Origin: Salegentibacter salarius
GTDB taxonomy: Bacteria > Bacteroidota > Bacteroidia > Flavobacteriales > Flavobacteriaceae
Length of the DNA stretch: 64,000 nucleotides
Direction of reading: 5' to 3'
Assembly (NCBI RefSeq): GCF_900168265.1
Contig: NZ_FVZF01000004.1
Span: forward strand, 108,776 to 172,775
Part shown: in pieces, positions 37,640 through 47,631 of the stretch
Position numbering within the stretch: position 1 is the stretch's first letter
How the letters are laid out: the number at the start of each line of letters is the position of its first letter
Program-made: the position numbers and the translations under genes
Notes under the pieces: generated by a model
The model's input: only the letters and a program-made list of their open reading frames with translations
What the model was told of the DNA's origin: nothing
The model's database searches: none

Positions 37640-37810
37640 ATGAGTTTTTTCAAAAAAAGAATTCCGTTAGAAGAAGGAGATTACTACACCACTCCTGAAG
37701 GTTATCGCTGTTTTACCGAGCAATATCACTTAAAGCGCGGTTATTGCTGTGAGAGCGGTTGCCGGCATTGCCCTTATGGTTATGATAAAAAAACCGGCAA
37801 ACAGTCATAA
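37640..37810 (+). CDS. DUF5522 small cysteine-rich protein
   Basis: The 56-residue protein from ATG 37640 (MSFFKKRIPL) ends in CCESGCRHCPYGYDKK. The Cys-Cys-x3-Cys-x2-Cys pattern suggests a metal or Fe-S site, and the block EGDYYTTPEGYRCFTEQYHLKRGYCC defines this short family. The GTG at 37610 in frame would add ten residues and overlap the region upstream of the divergent gene. Function unknown. It ends 6 bp past the stop of the converging NlpE-like gene. Confidence 0.8.
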   Translation: MSFFKKRIPLEEGDYYTTPEGYRCFTEQYHLKRGYCCESGCRHCPYGYDKKTGKQS

Positions 37811-38269
37811 ATTATTGGTTTTAGTAAGTCGGTATTTTATAGCAGAATCGCCCATTACTTTAGATTCATCCTTAAAAACCTGCAACAGATAATTCTCACT
37901 TACCTGAAAATAAAGCTTTTGGCTTTCTCCCAAACTAATGGTATTCCCCTGCTTATTCCACTCAAATTTTCCGGTTTCGTTAAGATTGTTTTCTTCAACT
38001 TCTGTTCTTCCCAAATAATGTTGCGAGAGGACATAATCTAAATTTTTCTTTAACCTAATACTGGTTTCAATTCCCTCGCAATCTTCACAAGGCAACACCC
38101 CTTCATAAACACCGTCCCAATCTAAAGAGTTTTGAGAATTATGGGCATTGTCTGGCTTAGTGCTTATTTCTTCCGCAGAACTTTCTAACGAATTACTTCC
38201 TGCTGTTTTCTCCTGATCCTTACAGGAAATAAGACAAACAAGTGCAAGAAGAATTATAATAGATTTCAT
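37805..38269 (-). CDS. NlpE-like lipoprotein
   Basis: The 154-residue protein has a lipoprotein signal with Cys16 (LVCLISCKDQ). It then has the NlpE N-terminal fold: WDGVYEGVLPCEDCEGIETSIRL (about 50-72), with the CxxC pair, and YVLSQHYLGR. In E. coli NlpE senses surface contact and copper and activates Cpx. Here only the N-terminal domain is present, and no Cpx system is in the window, so the partner is unknown. It overlaps the end of the converging DUF5522 gene by 6 bp. Confidence 0.85.
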   Translation of the reverse strand: MKSIIILLALVCLISCKDQEKTAGSNSLESSAEEISTKPDNAHNSQNSLDWDGVYEGVLPCEDCEGIETSIRLKKNLDYVLSQHYLGRTEVEENNLNETGKFEWNKQGNTISLGESQKLYFQVSENYLLQVFKDESKVMGDSAIKYRLTKTNNL

Positions 38270-38375
38270 AATTTATTTCTTTAAAAGAGCGCTAAATTTA
38301 TAGAAAATGTATTTTATAACTTCTTAATTTAACATTTCTTCCTAATATTGAAATCTATTGCAAACAAAAAATAAA

Positions 38376-40373
38376 ATGGACTTTAAAGCGAAAATACTAC
38401 AGGGAATTCCCAGTGAACTTCCGCCCAAAAAAGAATACGATACTTCGGCAAATCACGCTCCTAAACGAAAGGCTATTTTAAATGCCGAAGAAAAACAATT
38501 AGCACTTCAAAATGCCCTGCGTTATTTTGAAGAAAAACATCACCAGGAATTGCTACCTGAATTTAAGGAGGAATTAGAGAAATACGGGAGAATTTATATG
38601 TATCGCCTGAAACCGGATTATGATATATATGCCCGAAATATTGAAGAATACCCGGGAAATAGCACGCAAGCAAAAGGAATCATGCTAATGATCCAGAACA
38701 ACCTGGATCCTAAAGTAGCACAGCATCCCGATGAATTGATCACTTACGGTGGCAACGGGGCGGTTTTTCAAAATTGGGCGCAATACCTGCTCACTTTGCA
38801 ATATTTAGCAGAAATGGAAAATGACCAGACTTTGGTGATGTATTCTGGCCATCCTATGGGCTTATTCCCCTCTCACGAAAATGCTCCCCGAGTGGTAGTT
38901 ACTAATGGAATGATGATCCCAAATTATTCGAAACCCGATGACTGGGAAAAATTTAATGCGCTTGGTGTAACTCAATACGGGCAAATGACGGCTGGAAGTT
39001 ATATGTACATTGGTCCACAAGGAATCGTACACGGTACCACGATCACAGTTTTAAACGCCGGCAGAAAAATATCAAAATCGGGAGAAGGTCTGGAAGGCAA
39101 ATTATTTGTGACTTCCGGTCTTGGCGGGATGAGCGGTGCGCAACCCAAAGCCGGAAATATTGCAGGTTGCATTACCGTTTGTGCTGAAGTAAATCCAAAA
39201 GCTACACAAACCCGACATAGCCAGGGCTGGGTAGACGAAGTGATCTCAGATTTAGAAAAACTTGCTAAAAGAGTGCTGGAAGCTAAAGCGAACAAGGAAG
39301 TAGTTTCTATCGCTTTCCAGGGAAATATCGTAGATGTTTGGGAATATTTTGAAAAAGAGAATATTTATATCGATTTGGGAAGTGACCAGACTTCCTTGCA
39401 CAATCCCTGGGCCGGCGGTTATTACCCGGTAGGTTTGAGTCTAGAAGAAGCCAATACGATGATGGCTGAAGAACCTGAAAAATTCAAACAAAAAGTACAG
39501 GAAAGTTTAAAAAGACAAACTGCAGCGATTAATAAACATACCGCTAAAGGCACCTATTTCTTTGATTACGGAAATGCTTTCCTATTAGAAGCCTCCCGGG
39601 CAGGAGCAGATATTTTAGCTGAAAACGGAAAAGATTTTAAATACCCGAGCTATGTGCAGGATATTATGGGACCTATGTGTTTTGATTACGGTTTTGGGCC
39701 TTTTAGATGGGTTTGCGCTTCCGGAAAAGAAGAAGATCTGGATAAAACCGATAAGATCGCGACTGAAGTTTTAGAAGAACTTAAAAGGAATTCCCCGGAG
39801 GAAATTCAGCAGCAAATGGCTGATAATATTCAGTGGATAAAAGGCGCAAGGGAAAATAAACTGGTAGTAGGATCTAAAGCCAGGATTCTCTATGCCGATG
39901 CCGAAGGCCGAATGAAAATTGCCAAAGCTTTCAATGATGCTATTGGAAATGGAGAAATAGGAACGGTTATTTTAGGTCGAGATCATCACGATGTTTCCGG
40001 AACAGATTCTCCTTACCGGGAAACTTCAAATATTTACGATGGGTCCCAGTTCACAGCCGATATGGCAATACAAAATGTAATTGGAGATAGCTTTAGAGGC
40101 GCCACCTGGGTGAGTATTCACAACGGCGGTGGCGTTGGTTGGGGCGAGGTAACAAACGGTGGATTTGGTATGATTCTTGAAGGAAATAAAGCATCGGAGG
40201 AGCGTTTAAAGTCTATGCTTTTCTGGGATGTTAATAATGGAATTGCCCGCCGCAGCTGGGCCCGAAACAAAGAAGCGGTCTTCGCTGCAAAAAGGGCTAT
40301 GCAAATGGAACCAAAACTAAAAGTAACTATCCCAAACCTGGTAGATCCGTCTCTTTTTGACACTAACACCTAA
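38376..40373 (+). CDS. hutU: Urocanate hydratase
   Basis: From ATG 38376 the enzyme has 665 residues, longer than the 556-residue Pseudomonas form but usual for the Bacteroidota branch. It hydrates urocanate to imidazolonepropionate in histidine degradation, using tightly bound NAD. Seen are TYGGNGAVFQNWAQY, YSGHPMGLFPSH, FVTSGLGGMSGAQPKAGNIAG (Rossmann loop), the active-site region MGPMCFDYGFGPFRWVCASG with the conserved Cys, and ISIHNGGGVGWGEVTNGG-type ending. The other hut genes are not in the window. TTG 38358 is a possible earlier start. Confidence 0.96.
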   Translation: MDFKAKILQGIPSELPPKKEYDTSANHAPKRKAILNAEEKQLALQNALRYFEEKHHQELLPEFKEELEKYGRIYMYRLKPDYDIYARNIEEYPGNSTQAKGIMLMIQNNLDPKVAQHPDELITYGGNGAVFQNWAQYLLTLQYLAEMENDQTLVMYSGHPMGLFPSHENAPRVVVTNGMMIPNYSKPDDWEKFNALGVTQYGQMTAGSYMYIGPQGIVHGTTITVLNAGRKISKSGEGLEGKLFVTSGLGGMSGAQPKAGNIAGCITVCAEVNPKATQTRHSQGWVDEVISDLEKLAKRVLEAKANKEVVSIAFQGNIVDVWEYFEKENIYIDLGSDQTSLHNPWAGGYYPVGLSLEEANTMMAEEPEKFKQKVQESLKRQTAAINKHTAKGTYFFDYGNAFLLEASRAGADILAENGKDFKYPSYVQDIMGPMCFDYGFGPFRWVCASGKEEDLDKTDKIATEVLEELKRNSPEEIQQQMADNIQWIKGARENKLVVGSKARILYADAEGRMKIAKAFNDAIGNGEIGTVILGRDHHDVSGTDSPYRETSNIYDGSQFTADMAIQNVIGDSFRGATWVSIHNGGGVGWGEVTNGGFGMILEGNKASEERLKSMLFWDVNNGIARRSWARNKEAVFAAKRAMQMEPKLKVTIPNLVDPSLFDTNT

Positions 40374-40384
40374 AATAATATTTT

Positions 40385-40927
40385 ATGAAAGTCTTAAAAA
40401 TTACACCGGTTCTCTTACTGCTAGCTATCCTGGTAACGTCCTGTAGCAGCGTGAGAGTTGCTTCAGATTACGACAGGGAAGTAAATTTTAAACAATATGA
40501 AAGTTATGCGTTTTTTAAACCCGGAATAGATAAAGCTGAAATATCAGATCTAGATAAAAAACGAATCCTAAGAGCCATAGAAGCTGAAATGCAGCGTAAA
40601 GGTTTCACCAAATCTGATGATCCAGATCTTTTAGTAAGCATTTTTACAAAAACCAATGAAAATATAAATATCTACCAGAACAATATGATGGGCTGGGGAT
40701 ATGGTTGGGGATGGCATCCCTGGTATTGGGGTTCAGGTTTTAATACCGTAAACCGCACCAGTGAAGGCACTCTTTATATAGATCTAATAGATGCTGAAGG
40801 AAAAGAACTGGTTTGGCAGGGAATGGGAACAGCTGCTTTAGCCAGTGATGTGAATAAAAAACAAAAAAGGATAAACGAAATTGTTTCTGAAATACTTGAA
40901 AAGTATCCGCCAGAAATAAAGAATTAG
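40385..40927 (+). CDS. DUF4136 lipoprotein
   Basis: The 180-residue protein carries a lipoprotein signal (LLAILVTSCSSV, Cys20) and the DUF4136 fold: VASDYDREVNFKQYESYAFF near the N-terminus, RILRAIEAEMQRKGF, then a Trp/Gly-rich loop (MMGWGYGWGWHPWYWGSGF, about 101-119) and TLYIDLIDAEGKELVWQGMGT. Expected in the outer membrane or periplasm. It starts 11 bp after urocanate hydratase, so they share a transcript, ended by the hairpin at 40947. Function unknown. Confidence 0.88.
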   Translation: MKVLKITPVLLLLAILVTSCSSVRVASDYDREVNFKQYESYAFFKPGIDKAEISDLDKKRILRAIEAEMQRKGFTKSDDPDLLVSIFTKTNENINIYQNNMMGWGYGWGWHPWYWGSGFNTVNRTSEGTLYIDLIDAEGKELVWQGMGTAALASDVNKKQKRINEIVSEILEKYPPEIKN

Positions 40928-40946
40928 CCCCACAAATTTTTCAACT

Positions 40947-40980
40947 AAAATGCTCCTCTTGTAGGAGCATTTTTATTTTT
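40947..40980 (+). terminator. Terminator after the urocanate hydratase operon
   Basis: AAAATGCTCCT and AGGAGCATTTT form an 11-bp stem around CTTGT (loop 40958-40962), followed by TATTTTT. It is 20 bp past the DUF4136 stop codon. Confidence 0.85.
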
Positions 40981-41056
40981 ACACGGCTTTAGTTATCATT
41001 TTATGAATTTCAGCTTAATTTCTTATCTTTATATTGAATTTTAGTTAATCATAATT

Positions 41057-42811
41057 ATGCTCGATAAAGTTGAATCTAATGCGATTTTAGACCGCTTGCC
41101 GGCCCATCTTCAGCAATATATAAAACCACAGAATTACGACGATTATTCCCCGATAAACCACGCGGTTTGGCGCTATGTAATGCGTAAAAATGTAGATTAT
41201 CTAAGCAAAGTCGCCCACGAATCTTACCTTGATGGTTTAAAACAAACCGGTATTTCTATAGATCATATTCCCAATATGTATGGGATGAACCGAATTTTAA
41301 AAGAAATTGGATGGGCTGCTGTAGCTGTAGACGGGTTTATTCCGCCGGCTGCTTTTATGGAATTCCAGGCTTTTAATGTTTTGGTAATTGCCAGCGATAT
41401 TCGTCAGCTCGAGCATATAGAATATACTCCTGCACCCGATATTATTCACGAAGGTGCCGGTCATGCCCCTATTATCGCTAACCCCGAATATGCAGAATAC
41501 CTTAGACGCTTTGGCGAAATTGGCTGTAAAGCGATTTCTAGCGCTAAAGATTATGAAATGTACGAAGCCATAAGGCATCTTTCTATTATTAAGGAAGCTG
41601 AAGATACACCTCAGCAAGAAATTGAAGAAGCCGAAAAGAAAGTAGATTACCTGCAAAATAATATGGGGAAGCCCAGCGAAATGGCGCAAATAAGAAATTT
41701 GCACTGGTGGACCGTTGAATATGGGCTGATAGGAAGCCTGGAAGATCCCAAAATATACGGTGCAGGCTTACTCTCTTCTATTGGAGAAAGCGCCTGGTGT
41801 ATGACAGATAAAGTAAAGAAGATTCCATATTCTATTGAAGCTTGCAAACAGGAATTTGATATTACTAAACCTCAGCCTCAGCTTTATGTAACGCCAGATT
41901 TTGCTCATTTAAGCTCAGTTCTGGAGGAATTTGCCAATAAAATGGCTTTAAGAAAAGGCGGTCTGGAAGGAATTCAGAAATTAATAGATTCTAAAAACCT
42001 TGGAACTATAGAATTAAGTACCGGTTTACAGATCTCAGGAGATTTTTCAAAAGTTATAGAACACGATGGCAAACCAATTTACATACAAACTTCAGGTAAA
42101 ACTGCCCTTTCCCATCGGGAGAAGGAACTGGTCGGTCACAGTGTGAAAAATCACCCTAACGGATTTGGCTCACCAATTGGTTCTTTAAAAGGAATCAATT
42201 TAGCGATTGAAGATATGAGTCCGCGGGATCTTAGGGCTTACGATATCTACGAAGGCGAAAAGATTGAATTTGAATTTGAAGGTGGGATAAAAGTAAAAGG
42301 TGAAATCATTACCGGCACCAGGAATCTCCAGGGGAAAATAATCATTATTAGCCTAAAAGATTGTACTGTTACTTATGGCGAGGAAATTTTATTTAAACCG
42401 GAATGGGGCAAATATGATATGGCGATTGGCAAGGAAGTTATTTCAGCATTTGCCGGCCCGGCAGATAATCTTTCTTTTGATCTAATTAATCACAAAACCT
42501 CAACTACTACAATAAAAAGTAAAAGCACGCCAGAACGTGAAGAACTTGCGTCTTTATATGCTTCAGTTAGAAATATAAGAGAAGGGAAAAATGCGAAATT
42601 TTCATTAGACGCTGCTTTAGAGCTTGTAAAAAAACATCACCCGAAAGACTGGTTGCTTTTTGTAGAGATTTATGAACTAGCAGTAGGAAAAGATGAAAAA
42701 CTCGCTAAGGAAGCTTTAAGTAATTTACAGGATGTAAAATCTCGTAGACCAGATATCTCTCATCTAATTGATGGCGGAATAAGCCTTATAAACGGCCAAT
42801 TGGTAAGTTAA
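41057..42811 (+). CDS. Aromatic amino acid hydroxylase (phenylalanine 4-monooxygenase), long form
   Basis: The 584-residue protein has the pterin-dependent hydroxylase core in its first roughly 300 residues. Iron ligands are H131 and H136 (HEGAGHAP) and E221 (WWTVEYGLIG), followed by GAGLLSSIGESAWCM. It uses tetrahydropterin and O2 to make tyrosine from phenylalanine. Two features differ from the 260-300-residue bacterial enzymes. An insertion of about 45 residues between H136 and E221 is charged (EDTPQQEIEEAEKKVDYL), and an about 280-residue C-terminal extension of unknown role contains GKTALSHREKELVGHSVKNH. Bacteroidota share the long form. It lies alone behind a terminator. Confidence 0.9.
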   Translation: MLDKVESNAILDRLPAHLQQYIKPQNYDDYSPINHAVWRYVMRKNVDYLSKVAHESYLDGLKQTGISIDHIPNMYGMNRILKEIGWAAVAVDGFIPPAAFMEFQAFNVLVIASDIRQLEHIEYTPAPDIIHEGAGHAPIIANPEYAEYLRRFGEIGCKAISSAKDYEMYEAIRHLSIIKEAEDTPQQEIEEAEKKVDYLQNNMGKPSEMAQIRNLHWWTVEYGLIGSLEDPKIYGAGLLSSIGESAWCMTDKVKKIPYSIEACKQEFDITKPQPQLYVTPDFAHLSSVLEEFANKMALRKGGLEGIQKLIDSKNLGTIELSTGLQISGDFSKVIEHDGKPIYIQTSGKTALSHREKELVGHSVKNHPNGFGSPIGSLKGINLAIEDMSPRDLRAYDIYEGEKIEFEFEGGIKVKGEIITGTRNLQGKIIIISLKDCTVTYGEEILFKPEWGKYDMAIGKEVISAFAGPADNLSFDLINHKTSTTTIKSKSTPEREELASLYASVRNIREGKNAKFSLDAALELVKKHHPKDWLLFVEIYELAVGKDEKLAKEALSNLQDVKSRRPDISHLIDGGISLINGQLVS

Positions 42812-42846
42812 TACTGCAATCGAATTTCAAATTTCGAAAAAGTTGA

Positions 42847-43461
42847 TTAGAGTTTTATTTTTTCGAATTCTTCGGAATCATTAAAATTCTGGTCGTTGTA
42901 TTGCAGCGTCCAACCCATAGAATTGGTTAAAATATAGATCTTTTGTAATTCGCTAATTAGCCTGTTTTCAGCATTAGATTTCAGTGAAGAAGCTTCTACC
43001 TTTTCTCTAATGGATTTTTCTATTCGGCCCTTAATTTTATTGTGATCTTCAGCATCAAACTGGTTTAAATAATCCTGGGTAACATCGTAATATTTTATCT
43101 CGGGATTTATTGTAATTTCTTCCTTTGGAATAGAGGTGATGCGTACAATTTTATTTTCTTCATCAATTTCGGTTTCTAATTTACTTAGATCGTAAGCCAC
43201 CGTTGCCGTAGCATTTACAATGATAAGCGCTTTCTTTCTTGCCGAAAATATATCGAGATAAAACTTCTTTGAATTCTTATAAGAATAAACCTGGGAAAAA
43301 GTGCCTTCGGTCACTACTAGCTTACCAACATTTTTTATTTGTTGCTGCAATAAAGCGGTACTTTCTTCTAATTCGTCGCGCTCCTGGTTTCTATTTTCAC
43401 AATAACGCACGCCAAAAACAACCAATAACACTAAAAATGCTCCGATAAGGAAATTTCTCAT
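42847..43461 (-). CDS. DUF4230 protein, membrane-anchored
   Basis: The 204-residue protein starts with one hydrophobic segment (NFLIGAFLVLLVVFGVRYC, residues 3-21) and a coiled-coil-like stretch (NRNQERDELEESTALLQQQI). The DUF4230 domain follows: VTEGTFSQVYSYK, then ALIIVNATATVAYDLSKLE and VRITSIPKEEITINPEIKYYDV. Most of it is likely periplasmic. Function unknown. It converges with the phenylalanine hydroxylase gene. Confidence 0.85.
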   Translation of the reverse strand: MRNFLIGAFLVLLVVFGVRYCENRNQERDELEESTALLQQQIKNVGKLVVTEGTFSQVYSYKNSKKFYLDIFSARKKALIIVNATATVAYDLSKLETEIDEENKIVRITSIPKEEITINPEIKYYDVTQDYLNQFDAEDHNKIKGRIEKSIREKVEASSLKSNAENRLISELQKIYILTNSMGWTLQYNDQNFNDSEEFEKIKL

Positions 43462-43753
43462 TCTTCAATTTTTTCTAAAGGTACAAAGATTGTGAGTTTT
43501 GAGGTTTTTGAAGAAAACACTGGCGTCATAAAATACTTATGGACGGCCCCACCCGTCCATAAGCTTTTAAAATTTCTAAAATCTACCCCAACAAATTTTA
43601 GAAAACGAATTAAGACATTTGTCAAAACCTTTGGGCTTTTCAGCCTTTCGTTCTCAACGACTTATATCTCGAATTCTAAAATAAAAGTACAAAATAATTC
43701 TATACAAAGTCAAGATAAAAATTATATTAAAGATTATTTTACGCAAATTTAAT

Positions 43754-44722
43754 TTAGAAATCCAGGTGAGGAAATCGCATCTTAAGTGCTGAAATTTGAG
43801 TTTCCAGTTTTTCTAAAAAGCGCAAATGTGCTTCAGAATCAGGATTAAACGGACGATGCGCTAATCCTTTTTGAATATTTTCCACTTTATTTAAAACCGA
43901 AATCGAATCTTCTGAAAACCAGGTTTCTATAAATCGCTTCCAAATATAATCTATGGCTGTTTGGGAAGGGTGCAACATATCTTCGGTATAAAACCGATAG
44001 TCCCGAAGTTCATCCATCATCAATTCGTAGGATGGGAAATAAAGCCCCCTAACCCCCAAAGGGGGAATTGATTTTCTATTTTCCAATAGATTATGAATTG
44101 CGGTAATTAAATGCGCTTTGCTACGCTGATTTTCAACAAATCCGTCCTTGATATGGCGAACCGGAGAAACGGTAAAAATAACCGCAGCATCGGGGTTTAT
44201 TTGGCGTACAACCCCTACAATCTCATTTAAAGCTCGTTCAATTTCTTCTGTAGATTGTAATTCTTTCCTGAAAGATTTCTGCGGAACTTTATGACAGTTG
44301 GCTACACTCTGCTTGCTTTCCAAATGATAATAACTCCATGCAGTGCCCAAAGTGATGACCAAATGTGAGCTTTGCTGAAGAAACTCACGAGCGTTTCTTA
44401 ATGCGGAATTAAGGTTTTTTAGCAAAATCACCGCCTTAGGATCACTTAAAGAAGAGTGGGCGTCAAAACAATGCCAGCGCTCCTGGTGCTGAAAAATATC
44501 CTTCTCAGTATACATTGCATCCTCCCTAAGTTTTCGAAAAAACTTTGCTATGGCTAAGGGATGAAAAAGAATTCCGAAAGGATTCTGCAAATTTTGCAGC
44601 TTATAGAAATCCAATTTATTACCAATATTCTCTACAAAACAGGAACCAATAAGAAAGACCTTAGATTCGTAATCTATCTTAGGTTCAGCCTCTTTTATGG
44701 GTATTTTGGTCCTGAATTCCAT
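43754..44722 (-). CDS. GSCFA domain protein
   Basis: The 322-residue protein is named for its signature, seen as GSCFVENIG at residues 27-35. NPFGILFHPLAIAKFF, a TLGTAWSY block (about 126-133), and FTVSPVRHIKDGFVENQRSKAHLI follow, then DMLHPSQTAIDYIWKRF. This is an SGNH-hydrolase-like fold: G-S-C near the N-terminus with a distant D-x-x-H (DMLHP), so it probably hydrolyses an ester such as an acyl or acetyl group. The substrate is unknown. A repeat element separates it from alaS on the same strand. Confidence 0.9.
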   Translation of the reverse strand: MEFRTKIPIKEAEPKIDYESKVFLIGSCFVENIGNKLDFYKLQNLQNPFGILFHPLAIAKFFRKLREDAMYTEKDIFQHQERWHCFDAHSSLSDPKAVILLKNLNSALRNAREFLQQSSHLVITLGTAWSYYHLESKQSVANCHKVPQKSFRKELQSTEEIERALNEIVGVVRQINPDAAVIFTVSPVRHIKDGFVENQRSKAHLITAIHNLLENRKSIPPLGVRGLYFPSYELMMDELRDYRFYTEDMLHPSQTAIDYIWKRFIETWFSEDSISVLNKVENIQKGLAHRPFNPDSEAHLRFLEKLETQISALKMRFPHLDF

Positions 44723-44756
44723 ATAATTATATAAGCTGTCTGAAAAATTTTAAAAC

Positions 44757-44861
44757 CGTCATCTTGAATTTATTTCAAAGCCTGTCCCGATTTTTTATCG
44801 GGTATCTAACTCAATGATAATCAGTTAACATATTAGAAGCTGAAACAAGTTCAGATTGACG
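44757..44861. repeat. Intergenic nested-palindrome repeat, copy D
   Basis: CGTCATCTTGAATTTATTTCAA and TTAGAAGCTGAAACAAGTTCAGATTGACG are the arms; an extra CCCGATTTTTTATCGGG hairpin (44784-44802 region) lies in the left half. A 7-bp inverted repeat brackets the unit: GCTGTCT at 44735-44741 and AGACAGC at 44876-44882. It lies between alaS and the GSCFA gene. Confidence 0.8.
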
Positions 44862-44890
44862 AAAATAGACTTTTTAGACAGCCTTGTGCT

Positions 44891-47500
44891 TTATTTTAAA
44901 TAAGCCTGCGCTTCTTGCAAAGCCTCGTTAATTCCTTCCGGTTTTTTACCGCCGGCAGTTGCGAAAAACGGCTGGCCACCGCCACCGCCCTGGATATATT
45001 TGCCCAGGTCTTTTACGATTTTCCCTGCGTGCAGGTCTTTTTCTTTTGCCAGGTCTTTAGAAATATAGCAGCTTAAAAGTGCTTTCCTATTCTGCTCGGT
45101 TCCGAATAATAAAAACAGATTTTCAAATTCATCTCCTAACTGGAAAGCAAGGTCTTTTATTCCGCCTGCATCAAGATCTACTTTCTTAGCAAGGAAATTC
45201 ACTCCGTTTATTTCAGAAATTTCAGACTTTAATTCGGTTTTCAGATTTTTGGCTTTATCCTTTAGCAAAGCTTCTACCTGCTTTTTTAAAGCTATATTTT
45301 CGTCCTGCAAAGTATTCACCGCTTTTACTGGATCTTTGGCGTTTTTCAATTCGGCTTTTATTTGCTCTAGAACCTCATCCTGGTTAGCAAAATATTCTTT
45401 TACAGCTTCCCCCGTAATTGCTTCAATTCTTCTAATTCCAGAAGCAACAGCACCTTCAGAAGTGATTTTAAAATGCCATATTTCCGAAGTATTCTTTACG
45501 TGGATTCCCCCGCAAAGCTCCATAGATTCTCCAAAACGAATGGCGCGAACAGCATCCCCGTATTTTTCACCAAAAAGCGCCAAGGCTCCTTGGTTTACAG
45601 CTTCTTTAAACGGAATGCTTCGTTGTTCTTCTAAAGGTAAGTGCTCGTTAATACGTTGGTTTACAAGCTTCTCAACTTGCTCGAGTTCCTCTTTAGTTAC
45701 TTTGCTAAAATGCGAAAAATCGAAACGCAAGTAATCACCTTTAACCAGAGAACCTTTTTGTTCTACGTGAGTTCCCAAAACTTCCCGAAGGGCCTGGTGC
45801 AATAAGTGCGTGGCCGTATGGTTAGCCGCAGTAGCCGAGCGATTTTTTGAGTTTACAACCGCCTTAAATGTATCTTTTGGATTCTTAGGTAGTGATTTCG
45901 CAAAATGAACAATTAAGTTATTTTCCTTTTTTGTGTCGGTAATTTCTATTTTGTTGTTTTCGCTATCAATGAGAAAACCTTTATCTCCAACCTGTCCACC
46001 ACCTTCAGGGTAAAATGGAGTTTGCGAAAGCACAATTTGATATAATGCACCTTTTTTGCTTTCTACTTTTCGGTAACGGGCAATTTGAGTTTCAGCTTCT
46101 AATTGATCGTAACCCACAAAGGCTTCAGCATTTACCGGGTTTATTTCTTCCCAGTCGCCGGCAGTAACCTGAGTGGCCGCACGAGACCTGTCTTTTTGCT
46201 CCTTAAGTTGAGCTTCAAATTCTTTTTGATCAAGATCAAATCCGCGTTCTCGTAAAATTAGCGCGGTTAAATCTATAGGAAAACCAAAAGTATCGTAAAG
46301 CTCAAAAGCCTTTTTCCCTGAAACCGTTTTCCCTTTAGTTTCTGAAATTATATTTTCCAGTAAAATCAGCCCCTGATCTAAAGTTCTCAAGAAAGATTGC
46401 TCTTCTTCCCTAATTACATTTTCACATAAAGTTTTTTGAGATTTAAGTTCAGGAAATGCTTCGCCCATTTGCTTACTTAACACCCCAACAAGCTTATAAA
46501 TAAAAGGTTCTTTGGTATCTAAAAAAGTAAATCCGTAGCGAATGGCACGTCTTAAAATCCTTCTAATCACATAACCGGCGCCGGTGTTTGATGGCAGTTG
46601 TCCATCGGCTATAGAAAAAGTTACCGCTCTCACGTGATCGGCAATTACCCGAATCGCGATATCGGTTTTTTCAGATTTTCCGTAAGGGGAATTGGTGATT
46701 TTTTCCAATTCAGCAATTAGTGGCGTAAAAACATCGGTATCGTAATTAGATTGTGTTCCCTGTAAAACCATACAAAGGCGTTCAAATCCCATCCCGGTAT
46801 CTATATGTTTTGCCGGAAGTTCTACTAAAGAACCATCGGCTTTACGGTTATACTGCATAAAAACCAGGTTCCAGATCTCTACCACCTGCGGGTGATCTGC
46901 ATTTACCAGTTCTTTTCCCGGTTTTTTAGCTTTTTCAGCTTCAGATCGAATATCAATATGAATTTCAGAGCAAGGTCCGCAAGGTCCCTGGTCACCCATT
47001 TCCCAGAAATTGTCTTTTTTATCGCCGTAAACTATTCGATCTTCAGGAACAATCTTTTTCCAAAGTTGCAGGGCTTCGGTATCCAATCCTAATTTATCTT
47101 CTTTGCTTCCTTCAAAAACAGAAACATAAAGATTTTCAGGAGCAATTTTAAAAACTTCAGTAAGTAATTCCCAGGCCCAGTTTATGACTTCTTCTTTAAA
47201 GTAATCCCCAAAACTCCAGTTCCCTAACATCTCGAACATCGTGTGATGGTAGGTATCCATTCCCACTTCTTCCAAATCGTTATGTTTTCCGCTTACGCGA
47301 AGACATTTTTGGCTATCGGTAATACGCGAGCTGGAAGGCTCACTATTTCCCAAAAAATATTCCTTGAATTGAACCATCCCCGCATTGGTGAACATTAGCG
47401 TGGGATCGTCTTTTAGCACCATGGGCGCTGAAGGAACGATTTTATGAGATTTGGACTTAAAAAATTCTAAAAACTGGTTTCTTATTTCCTGAGATTTCAT
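44891..47500 (-). CDS. alaS: Alanyl-tRNA synthetase
   Basis: The 869-residue enzyme is full length. The class II catalytic core has [23 protein letters not shown] and [16 protein letters not shown] (motif 2 region). The editing domain has the zinc-type HTATH motif ([12 protein letters not shown]) and CGGIHV. A C-terminal coiled-coil and C-Ala domain ends in [14 protein letters not shown]. It charges tRNA-Ala with alanine and clears mischarged Ser/Gly. The ATG start gives [17 protein letters not shown], the usual beginning. Confidence 0.98.
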   Translation of the reverse strand: MKSQEIRNQFLEFFKSKSHKIVPSAPMVLKDDPTLMFTNAGMVQFKEYFLGNSEPSSSRITDSQKCLRVSGKHNDLEEVGMDTYHHTMFEMLGNWSFGDYFKEEVINWAWELLTEVFKIAPENLYVSVFEGSKEDKLGLDTEALQLWKKIVPEDRIVYGDKKDNFWEMGDQGPCGPCSEIHIDIRSEAEKAKKPGKELVNADHPQVVEIWNLVFMQYNRKADGSLVELPAKHIDTGMGFERLCMVLQGTQSNYDTDVFTPLIAELEKITNSPYGKSEKTDIAIRVIADHVRAVTFSIADGQLPSNTGAGYVIRRILRRAIRYGFTFLDTKEPFIYKLVGVLSKQMGEAFPELKSQKTLCENVIREEEQSFLRTLDQGLILLENIISETKGKTVSGKKAFELYDTFGFPIDLTALILRERGFDLDQKEFEAQLKEQKDRSRAATQVTAGDWEEINPVNAEAFVGYDQLEAETQIARYRKVESKKGALYQIVLSQTPFYPEGGGQVGDKGFLIDSENNKIEITDTKKENNLIVHFAKSLPKNPKDTFKAVVNSKNRSATAANHTATHLLHQALREVLGTHVEQKGSLVKGDYLRFDFSHFSKVTKEELEQVEKLVNQRINEHLPLEEQRSIPFKEAVNQGALALFGEKYGDAVRAIRFGESMELCGGIHVKNTSEIWHFKITSEGAVASGIRRIEAITGEAVKEYFANQDEVLEQIKAELKNAKDPVKAVNTLQDENIALKKQVEALLKDKAKNLKTELKSEISEINGVNFLAKKVDLDAGGIKDLAFQLGDEFENLFLLFGTEQNRKALLSCYISKDLAKEKDLHAGKIVKDLGKYIQGGGGGQPFFATAGGKKPEGINEALQEAQAYLK

Positions 47501-47532
47501 CTACTTAATCTAATCTAAAATTATTAATTGTG

Positions 47533-47560
47533 TTGGTGCTGAAACAATTTCCTATATTTG
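47533..47560 (+). promoter_or_regulatory. Promoter of the M23 peptidase operon
   Basis: TTG at 47533-47535, a 17-nt spacer and TATATTTG at 47553-47560 match the Bacteroidota consensus. Transcription would start about 65 nt before ATG 47632. A second TAAATTTG at 47620-47627 lacks an upstream box at the right distance. Confidence 0.45.
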
Positions 47561-47631
47561 TTCGTTTACCAGACTAAACTTAGCACGGTAATTGCTTAGT
47601 ATTGTTGGCAAAAATAGCATAAATTTGACTC

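Noticed and set aside
43492..43752. 86-aa plus-strand open frame between the DUF4230 and GSCFA genes
   Set aside because: It starts at a GTG in an otherwise gene-free stretch, has a low-complexity basic composition with no family-like motif, and its start and end overlap no conserved feature. I judge it non-coding.
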